From positions 2,411,081-2,475,080 of the forward strand of contig NC_009012.1 of the NCBI RefSeq assembly GCF_000015865.1: 64,000 bases of DNA. Direction: 5' to 3'. Each line of letters begins with the position of its first letter. The stretch's first letter is position 1. Origin of the DNA: Acetivibrio thermocellus ATCC 27405. GTDB taxonomy: Bacteria; Bacillota; Clostridia; Acetivibrionales; Acetivibrionaceae. Shown here piece by piece: positions 57,560 through 64,000 of the stretch. The position numbers and the translations under genes are program-made. A model generated the notes under the pieces. The model saw nothing but the letters and a program-made list of their open reading frames with translations. It ran no database searches and was not told where the DNA came from.

Positions 57560-58288
57560 TTACTCTCCGTACCAGTTGTGATAAACGTTCTGGACGTCAT
57601 CCAAATCTTCCAGACTGTCAATAAGCTTGTTCATAAACTCAATATGTTTCGGATCGGTGAGTGTGGTGGTGGTCTGCGGAACCATCTCAACCTCGGCCTC
57701 AACAAATTCATAGCCTTCTTTTTCGAGACCTTCCCTCACTTTTGAGAAATCTTCCGGTGCCGTAATTATCTCAAAATACTCATCCTCAGCGGTAAAATCC
57801 TCCGCTCCAAGGTCCAAGGCCTTCATCATAAGGTCATCTTCATTAACTTTGTCGCTTTTTTCAATAAGTATCACGCCTTTTTTGTCAAACATAAAGGACA
57901 CACAGCCTGTTGTGCCAAGATTTCCTCCGAATTTGTCAAACAAGTGTCTTACCTCGCCCGCAGTCCTGTTTCTGTTGTCCGTCGTAGCTTCGACAATAAC
58001 GGCCACACCGCCGGGGCCATAGCCTTCATACACCACTTCTTCATAATTGGTGGAATCGACTTCCCCCGCGGCCTTTTTAATACTTCTCATGATGGTTTCA
58101 TTGGGCATATTGGCAGCCTTTGCCTTGGCAATAACATCCTTGAGCTTTGAATTAACCTCCGGGTCCGGTCCACCTTGCTTTACAACTATGGCTATCTCTC
58201 TCCCGATCTTTGTAAATATTTTTCCTTTTTGTGCATCCGTTTTCTGCTTTTTGTGTTTTATATTGGCCCATTTCGAATGCCCAGCCAT
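57560..58288 (-). CDS. YebC/PmpR/TACO1-family protein
   Basis: 242 residues starting [14 protein letters not shown], the invariant start of this family. [22 protein letters not shown] and [14 protein letters not shown] follow. Historically called a transcriptional regulator; members are now also linked to translation of difficult peptides. Single gene. Confidence 0.95.
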   Translation of the reverse strand: MAGHSKWANIKHKKQKTDAQKGKIFTKIGREIAIVVKQGGPDPEVNSKLKDVIAKAKAANMPNETIMRSIKKAAGEVDSTNYEEVVYEGYGPGGVAVIVEATTDNRNRTAGEVRHLFDKFGGNLGTTGCVSFMFDKKGVILIEKSDKVNEDDLMMKALDLGAEDFTAEDEYFEIITAPEDFSKVREGLEKEGYEFVEAEVEMVPQTTTTLTDPKHIEFMNKLIDSLEDLDDVQNVYHNWYGE

Positions 58289-58563
58289 AAAATACCTCCT
58301 TAACGAATATATAAAACTTGCGTAAAAAGAAAATAAACAGCTACAAAAACCCCATCAAGTTTCGTCCTCTATAAATTATAATATTAAAACGTCGATTTAT
58401 AAAGATTTTCTCATCCAATTAAAAGTTTTTTGTCATGAATCCCAAAAATGTATTTACATATTTGTTTTTATTGTATAAAATAGGTATGACATTTTATGTA
58501 TATAACTCTATATTATTCTATGTCAAGTATACAATATACTACTTTAAGGTAAGGGTTGATACT

Positions 58564-59727
58564 ATGAGTACTAAACCTTATATTGGCGTGTGTACGAGAA
58601 TTGTGATATATTCCGTGCTTGCACATTTGGTTATAGCAGGTGTCGGTTTTATCTCATTCATGTGCAAACTAATTGATGAGACTCATGCAGACAATTGCTT
58701 CCTCCTTGGCATGTTGATGGCCCAAAACATTTTTGTCCTGTTTTTGGAAATCTTAATTGTCGTTGCCATAATGTCGGTTATAGTGTATGCCAATAAAAAA
58801 TTGCGCAAGATTAGTTCAGAGCACACCGCCGATATTGACAACCTAAAAAAACAGTTTCAACGGGAGCTTGAAGAAAAAAACGAGCTGATTCGAAACCTTA
58901 CCTCGCTTTATGAGAAAACTATAAAATCAAGCAGTCAAAAATCAGAGTTTTTCTACAACATGTCCCATGAACTTAAAACCCCTTTAAGTGTCATCCTTGG
59001 AGCCATACAGCTTATCAGTCAGAAATATCCTCTCGACGGAAACGACCGGAGAAAATCAACCCGACATTTGATTACCATAAAACAGAACTGTTACAGGCTT
59101 TTAAGACTTATAAACAATATTCTGGATATCAGCCGGATTGATTCCGGATATATCAAAACCAACATGGTAAATTGCAATATCGTATATCTGGTGGAAGACA
59201 TAACAAGCTCCGTAATCCCCTACGTGGAGCAAAAAGGTTTGACGTTGGAATTTGACACCCTTGAAGAGGAAATTATAACCGCTGTGGACGTTGACAAGAT
59301 TGAAAGAATAATTCTGAACCTTCTTTCCAATGCCGTCAAATTCACCAATCCCGGAGGAAAAATCACCGTAAAAGTTGCAAAAAAATTTAATAAAGTTATT
59401 ATTAAAGTAAAAGATACGGGCATAGGGATACCTAAGAACATGCAGGCCGCTATTTTTGAACGTTACCGGCAGGTAAAAAACGGTCTTACGGCGGAAATTG
59501 AAGGAAGCGGAATAGGCCTTTCCATTGTAAAATCTTTTGTCGCCCTTCACAACGGAGTTATAAAGGTAAGAAGCAAAGAAAACAAGGGAAGCGAATTTAT
59601 AATATCACTTCCCATTCAGCTCTGTGAGGAAAATCAGTGGCATGATCCAAACGGTCAGAATTCCCAAAGCAGAATAATTGAAGCCATCAACATCGAGTTC
59701 TCCGACATATATTCAATGACACCGTAA
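58564..59727 (+). CDS. Orphan membrane sensor histidine kinase
   Basis: 387 residues from the ATG at 58564 (AAGGTAAGGG eight bases upstream; the open frame begins at 58435). Two membrane helices (about 12-33, 48-76) are followed by a coiled linker, then the H-box NMSHELKTPLS (phospho-acceptor H135), NLLSNAVKF (N box), DTGIGIP and GSGIGLSI (ATP lid). No response regulator gene is adjacent. Signal unknown. Confidence 0.93.
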   Translation: MSTKPYIGVCTRIVIYSVLAHLVIAGVGFISFMCKLIDETHADNCFLLGMLMAQNIFVLFLEILIVVAIMSVIVYANKKLRKISSEHTADIDNLKKQFQRELEEKNELIRNLTSLYEKTIKSSSQKSEFFYNMSHELKTPLSVILGAIQLISQKYPLDGNDRRKSTRHLITIKQNCYRLLRLINNILDISRIDSGYIKTNMVNCNIVYLVEDITSSVIPYVEQKGLTLEFDTLEEEIITAVDVDKIERIILNLLSNAVKFTNPGGKITVKVAKKFNKVIIKVKDTGIGIPKNMQAAIFERYRQVKNGLTAEIEGSGIGLSIVKSFVALHNGVIKVRSKENKGSEFIISLPIQLCEENQWHDPNGQNSQSRIIEAINIEFSDIYSMTP

Positions 59728-59813
59728 AATTCCCCGCTTTTCGTCAAGTGCCAGCTTACACTTCTTATGAGCTTTCCGTACCAATAATCCTGCCGTAGCA
59801 AAACTGCAGGTTT

Positions 59814-60194
59814 CTATTTCAACGCCACAAGCACGCACGCCTGAACTGCATTCAACCCCTTGCTTTCAATAAGCTCCATAATTTCTTTGTTATGAGTCCC
59901 CGGTTGCAGCCAGATATTTTTCACTCCAAGCCTAGCAGCTTCTTCTATCACCTTTACTCCATGCCTTGGTGCAACCACCATGTCAATAACTTCCGGCACT
60001 TCCGGAAGAGACGACAAATCCTTGTAGCATTTGTCACCATCGATAGTTTCGTAGTTGGGATTTACAGGATATACCCTGTATCCTCTTGACTTAAGCTTTT
60101 TATAAATCAAGTTCCCATACTTTTCCGGATTGTCGCTGGCGCCTACAACGGCCCATACTTTTTTCTCCAGCATTTTTTCATCCAACACGGCCAT
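59814..60194 (-). CDS. CoA-binding domain protein (YccU/YneT-like)
   Basis: 126 residues with a Rossmann fold: VWAVVGASDNPEKYGNLIYKKL, YRVYPVNPNY, VIDMVVAPRHG and NIWLQPGTHN. This is a CoA_binding_2 (PF13380-type) stand-alone domain. Role unknown. Confidence 0.9.
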   Translation of the reverse strand: MAVLDEKMLEKKVWAVVGASDNPEKYGNLIYKKLKSRGYRVYPVNPNYETIDGDKCYKDLSSLPEVPEVIDMVVAPRHGVKVIEEAARLGVKNIWLQPGTHNKEIMELIESKGLNAVQACVLVALK

Positions 60195-60260
60195 CCTCCT
60201 TCCTTGTTATCACAATTTAAGTCAAATCAGCCGGCCACCGCTTGCAATCAGCGGTGAAAT

Positions 60261-60920
60261 CTACCGGTCCGCTACAATTTTCCCTTGAGAGTCCAACGTG
60301 ATATAGCAACTGTCTCCCTTCTGAACAATTACTCTTGCGTTTGTCGCCTCATTAATCATGTCAATAAAGGCGTCAACTTCATCTTTCGGAACAAATACTA
60401 TTATCTCCACATCCTGCTCATATATAACATCTTTTATTGTAAATCCCTTCGAAATAAGGATGTTCTGAACCTTTCCAAACAAAGTGTACTCCAGAATTAT
60501 ATTTACCTGGGTGCAAAGCTTTTTTGTCACAATTTGGGCTGCCTCTATCCCCATTGAGGCACTTTTGCTGTATGCCCGTATAAGTCCCGCAGCTCCAAGT
60601 AAAGTACCTCCAAAATATCTTGTTACAACAACCGCCACATCCCGAAGCCCCATTCTCTTTATGACTTCAAGTACGGGAAGTCCGGCAGTCCCCGACGGTT
60701 CTCCGTCATCGCTGAACTTCTGTATAATATTCTTTCCACCAATATAGTAGGCGTAAACATTATGTGTGGCATCCCAGTACTTTGATTTCAATTCCTCAAT
60801 AAACTCAACCGCTTCCTCTTCGGTTGATACCGGCCTGACCGACGCTATAAATCTGGATTTTTTCTCTTCTATCTCATACACCACATGATTTAACACTGTT
60901 TTATATTCCTTTTCCAACAT
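60261..60920 (-). CDS. YigZ/IMPACT family protein
   Basis: 219 residues. KKSRFIASVRPVSTEEEAVEFI, THNVYAYYIG, SDDGEPSGTAGLPVL and VVVTRYFGGTLLGAAGLIRAYS are the UPF0029/IMPACT core. A DUF1949-like C-terminal domain follows. Probably linked to translation or stress; function not settled. Confidence 0.95.
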   Translation of the reverse strand: MLEKEYKTVLNHVVYEIEEKKSRFIASVRPVSTEEEAVEFIEELKSKYWDATHNVYAYYIGGKNIIQKFSDDGEPSGTAGLPVLEVIKRMGLRDVAVVVTRYFGGTLLGAAGLIRAYSKSASMGIEAAQIVTKKLCTQVNIILEYTLFGKVQNILISKGFTIKDVIYEQDVEIIVFVPKDEVDAFIDMINEATNARVIVQKGDSCYITLDSQGKIVADR

Positions 60921-61167
60921 TGACCACCTTTTTGCCTTGATTATTTCCCTGGTTGTTTCTCAATTTTTATTGATTTTTGATTATTTTAAGTTATTTCGTG
61001 ATTATTTTAATTATCGTCGTCTTAAAATTTTCCTTTGCCTATATTTTAACATTATATTGTCTCTTACTCTATAGTTTTTCGCCGGTAGTAGAAAAATGCA
61101 TATAAAATGAGGTATAATATTATCAAAACGACGAAAAAGACATCGTGCTTTTTGGGAGGAATATACC

Positions 61168-61734
61168 GTGAAGATTATCAAAGAAATTTTAAGCTGGACC
61201 GCCCATATTCTCCTTGCCATCGTGTTGGGACTTTCAATCACCGTTTTTGTTTTGCAGCCAACCATGGTCCAGGGAATTTCCATGGAGTCCACTTTGCATA
61301 ACAATGACCGGGTATTGGTAAACAAACTGATTCACACTTTGAGACTTGAACCTGATTACGGAGACATAGTAATTATAGATAAACGAATTGACAGACCTCG
61401 CACTATTGCCGACGATATAATGGACAGTCTCAGATACAATGCCATTTCCTATCACTTCAACAAAGATATGGAAGAAATTTTTTGGATTAAGAGGGTCATC
61501 GGCAAAGCCGGCGACAGGCTTGAATTCAAAAACGGAAAAGTTTACAGGGACGGTGTGCCGCTGGATGAACCTTATGTAAAAGAACCAATGCTTTACACTT
61601 CCGATGAAGTAATAGTCGTTCCGGAAGGTCATATTTTTGTAATGGGAGACAACAGAAACAATAGTTTCGACAGCAGGATGGTCGGACCTATTCCTGTTGA
61701 TCACGTAATAGGAAAGTATATCTTTAAATTTTGA
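61168..61734 (+). CDS. lepB: Signal peptidase I
   Basis: 188 residues from a GTG at 61168 with GGGAGGA upstream. One N-terminal membrane anchor (about 10-30) precedes QGISMESTL with the nucleophile Ser38 and FWIKRVIG with the general base Lys109, then GDNRNNSFDSR. It cleaves signal peptides of exported proteins at the outer face of the membrane. Confidence 0.95.
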   Translation: MKIIKEILSWTAHILLAIVLGLSITVFVLQPTMVQGISMESTLHNNDRVLVNKLIHTLRLEPDYGDIVIIDKRIDRPRTIADDIMDSLRYNAISYHFNKDMEEIFWIKRVIGKAGDRLEFKNGKVYRDGVPLDEPYVKEPMLYTSDEVIVVPEGHIFVMGDNRNNSFDSRMVGPIPVDHVIGKYIFKF

Positions 61735-61798
61735 TTTTTTAACAATAATTTCTGTAGAATAGTTTCTGTGCTTATATGGAATAATTTCGTGTTTTAAT

Positions 61799-61820
61799 AA
61801 AGGGGCTATTCAGCCCCTTT
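61799..61820 (+). terminator. Terminator between convergent lepB and Nudix genes
   Basis: An AAAGGGGCT/AGCCCCTTT 9-bp stem with a 4-base loop, usable from lepB and, less well, from the opposite strand. Confidence 0.75.
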
Positions 61821-61848
61821 ACTTTTTACAGCCTTGATTCAGAGTGTT

Positions 61849-62421
61849 TTAATTTAAAGCATACTCTTTATTTAAATCATATTCTTTACTTAAATCACAC
61901 TCTTTATCCAAATCGTATTCTTTATTTAAATCACGGCTCTTAGCTAAATCACATTTTTTATCCAAATTACACTTTTTATTCAAATTGCATTCCTTATTCT
62001 GCTCCAATTCACGGTATTTCCTATATGACAGGCTTACCAGGGATCTGTCATGACCTGAATTAATAAGATTCATGGCTTCGTCAACCTTAACAAAGTCCAT
62101 GAATCGTGAACTGTTTTTTCTTCTTATCTTCATTATTTTATTTTCCTCGTCAAGGGATTTCATAATGTACCACGTGGTTTTATTGCAGAAGGGTTTTTTA
62201 TGCGTCGTGGATGAGAATTCATAGTTGGTCTGCCCGGCTGTGTATATGATTTCAGTGGCTATCCCGGATTCCTCCATGATTCTTCTTACCGCTGCTTCAC
62301 TCGAAATTTCTCCGTCGTGCATCTTGCCTCTCGGAAGCATCCACTCATTCCTCTCATTTTTAAAAAGAAGAACCTTGTCTCCCGAGAACACCACTCCGCC
62401 TGCAAAGCTCCTCATCAGCAT
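61849..62421 (-). CDS. Nudix hydrolase with a C-terminal hexapeptide-repeat tail
   Basis: About 190 residues from the ATG at 62421 (AAAGGGG eight bases upstream; the frame begins at 62439). It is a Nudix fold with the box GKMHDGEISSEAAVRRIMEESGI, in which the usual REUxEE reads RRIMEE: the first Glu is Arg but the metal-binding EE pair remains. The Nudix part ends at about residue 135. A tail of eight hexapeptides of type (N/D)K(E/K)(C/Y)(N/D)L follows, encoded by an 18-bp minisatellite. Substrate unknown. Confidence 0.88.
   Translation of the reverse strand: MLMRSFAGGVVFSGDKVLLFKNERNEWMLPRGKMHDGEISSEAAVRRIMEESGIATEIIYTAGQTNYEFSSTTHKKPFCNKTTWYIMKSLDEENKIMKIRRKNSSRFMDFVKVDEAMNLINSGHDRSLVSLSYRKYRELEQNKECNLNKKCNLDKKCDLAKSRDLNKEYDLDKECDLSKEYDLNKEYALN
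61853..61996 (-). repeat. 18-bp minisatellite, eight units, inside the Nudix gene
   Basis: Eight in-frame units of 18 bases (plus-strand pattern TTTAAATCA-ATTCTTTA with variation) encode the hexapeptide tail. Units differ from one another at several positions, so it is not brand new. The reading frame is kept throughout. Confidence 0.9.
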
Positions 62422-62570
62422 GATAAAAACCCCTTTCATAATTTAATTGTATATAATTACATATTCTTAAATCTTTCATATATATTAGAAAAACTTTCAT
62501 ATATATAATATATTACTTCAATGGTAGTCTTTATTCTGGCTGTGAGGAAATTGCAGCGTTCAGCTGTATA

Positions 62571-64000
62571 TCAGACAGGGTATTTCCCACAAATATATGC
62601 CCTGACAGGTTTCAGTCTGTGTTTTTTTATCAAAGCTTTTACTTCGGTCCCCGACTCGCCGTGAACTTGCTCAAGTATTCTTCCGTTTTGATAAATATAG
62701 GATATGACCCATCCGTCACTGTAAGGTATAAAAAGTCTTACCTCCTTTTCATCCTCGGGCAGCATTTCCCTGATGCCTTCGAGCATGGCATCTATTCCCT
62801 GTCCTGTAACGGCAGATATTTCAAATATCCTGCCGTTCGGATTGGATATTGCAAGCCTCAGGCCGCCCTTTACCATATCCATCTTGTTGAGTGCCATGAT
62901 AACAGGTTTGTTTGCCGCACCGAGACTTTCAAGGATATCGTTCACAACCTTTACTTGTTCTTCCGCCTCCTCATTGGAAGCATCCACCACATGAATCAGC
63001 ATGTCCGCATACACTGCCTCTTCAAGAGTTGACTTGAACGCCTCCACCAACTCATGAGGGAGCTTTCTTATAAATCCCACCGTGTCAATGAGAAGCGCTT
63101 CCCTTCCGTCCGAAAGTCTAAAACTTCTCGTCGTGGGGTCAAGAGTTGCAAAGAGTTTGTCTTCTGCCAGGACGTTGCTTTCGCACAACCTGTTCATAAG
63201 AGTGGATTTTCCCGCGTTGGTATATCCCACCAGCGCAATGGTGGGTATGGCGTTCCTTGTCCGGCTTTCCCTGAAAGAATTTCTTCTCTTTTCCACATCC
63301 TTAAGTTGTGCTTCAAGGAAGCTTATTCTTCTCTTTATATGCCTTCTGTCAACCTCCAGTTTTTTCTCACCCGGACCTCTTGTTCCTATACCGCCTCCGA
63401 GCCTTGAAAGCTGGGTCCCAAGACCCACAAGCCTCGATACCCTGTATTTTAGCTGGGCCAGTTCCACTTGAAGTTTTCCCTCCCGGGAACGCGCCCTTTT
63501 GGCAAATATGTCCAAAATCAAAGTGGTCCTGTCCACAACCTTTACTCCTGTCATCTCTTCAATATTCCTCATCTGGACTCCCGAAAGCTCGTCGTCAAAA
63601 ATTATCAGATTGGCGTCAAGAGCCTGGCATATAAGAGAAAGTTCCTCAACTTTTCCCCTTCCGATAAAAAATGCCGGGTCTTTTGCAGGTCTTCTCTGTA
63701 TTATTTTTTCCAGAACAACCGCTCCGGCAGTGCGGGCCAGCTCTTCCAGTTCGTCCAAAGATCTTTCTCCTTCGCTTTTTCCTCCCACAATGACCTTTGA
63801 CGAAGTCTCAAGCCCAACCAGCACGGCTCTTTCTTCATCGCTCTCATTTAAGTGCACCACCGTACTTTTAAGCTTGTCCGTCTCAAGTATTATGTCCCAA
63901 AGCCTATTCATTCTTTTGTCGTCCTTGCCAAAGGGTCCATACACGGTGGTTTTGCCCAAATTCCCGTTTTCATCCCTCACAGGCAAAGCCGCGTATATTT
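62571..64000 (-). CDS. hflX: GTPase HflX (N-terminus beyond the right edge)
   Basis: The frame stays open to the window edge (IYAALPVRDENG at the boundary), so the N-terminal extension typical of clostridial HflX lies outside. Visible are the HflX N-terminal domain (ILETDKLKSTVVHL, FFIGRGKVEEL), the glycine-rich linker LGGGIGTRGPGE, G1 GYTNAGKS, G3 DTVGFIRKLP and G4 NKMD. HflX is a ribosome-binding GTPase that splits or rescues stalled ribosomes. Confidence 0.95.
   Translation of the reverse strand, partial: IYAALPVRDENGNLGKTTVYGPFGKDDKRMNRLWDIILETDKLKSTVVHLNESDEERAVLVGLETSSKVIVGGKSEGERSLDELEELARTAGAVVLEKIIQRRPAKDPAFFIGRGKVEELSLICQALDANLIIFDDELSGVQMRNIEEMTGVKVVDRTTLILDIFAKRARSREGKLQVELAQLKYRVSRLVGLGTQLSRLGGGIGTRGPGEKKLEVDRRHIKRRISFLEAQLKDVEKRRNSFRESRTRNAIPTIALVGYTNAGKSTLMNRLCESNVLAEDKLFATLDPTTRSFRLSDGREALLIDTVGFIRKLPHELVEAFKSTLEEAVYADMLIHVVDASNEEAEEQVKVVNDILESLGAANKPVIMALNKMDMVKGGLRLAISNPNGRIFEISAVTGQGIDAMLEGIREMLPEDEKEVRLFIPYSDGWVISYIYQNGRILEQVHGESGTEVKALIKKHRLKPVRAYICGKYPV

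Overview
The window looks like chromosome from a low-GC, spore-forming, cellulosome-producing clostridium, closest in character to Acetivibrio (Clostridium) thermocellus. The evidence is a protein with a C-terminal type I dockerin, a gerA-type germinant receptor operon, sigma-H, YtxC, addAB, a Cys T-box, and decayed repeats resembling the CRISPR repeat of that lineage. The species call is inference from gene content, not a database match.

Layout. (1) 1-6560, minus strand: a eukaryotic-type Ser/Thr kinase, a small two-span membrane protein and a very large secreted repeat protein that runs off the left edge. (2) 7020-10290: a decay zone with a methyltransferase pseudogene, an amidohydrolase broken in a 7-T run, and an IS256-type transposase remnant fused in frame to the tail of an unrelated PIN-like protein. 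(3) 10431-20611: a dockerin/beta-helix protein, then addA and addB. (4) 20720-27491: a polymorphic-toxin locus. One full-length toxin (N-terminal domain, glycine-rich hydrophobic region, Hint, WHH nuclease) is followed by its immunity gene and by two pseudogenised Hint-toxin cassettes, decayed immunity copies and an IS scrap. (5) 27668-37734: a type III-D-like CRISPR effector operon of ten genes. It has a Cas10 without an HD domain, Cas6, Csx10, four Cas7-like RAMPs, a small subunit, an unknown protein, and at the promoter-proximal end a CARF-HEPN (Csx1/Csx2-type) protein whose C-terminus is a Csx20-like domain. Three decayed CRISPR repeats lie just upstream. There is no cas1 or cas2.

(6) 38123-48400: a macrodomain protein, tRNA-Thr and tRNA-Gly, then the conserved cysE-cysS / mrnC-rlmB-sigH neighbourhood. 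It is split by a plus-strand gerA-gerB-gerC operon and led by a T-box riboswitch. (7) 48650-64000: mostly single housekeeping or small conserved genes: a holin-like membrane protein, 8-oxoguanine DNA glycosylase, DUF6062, a P-loop protein, YtxC, DUF6873, an M20 peptidase, DUF378, YebC, a histidine kinase, a CoA-binding protein, a YigZ-family protein, signal peptidase I, a Nudix protein with an 18-bp minisatellite tail, and HflX (cut by the right edge).

Two regions deserve most attention. The CRISPR operon appears to join a cyclic-oligoadenylate-activated ribonuclease to a candidate ring nuclease in one polypeptide. The toxin locus looks like a recombining array of silent toxin tips, sharing about 240 bp of identical Hint DNA with the intact gene.
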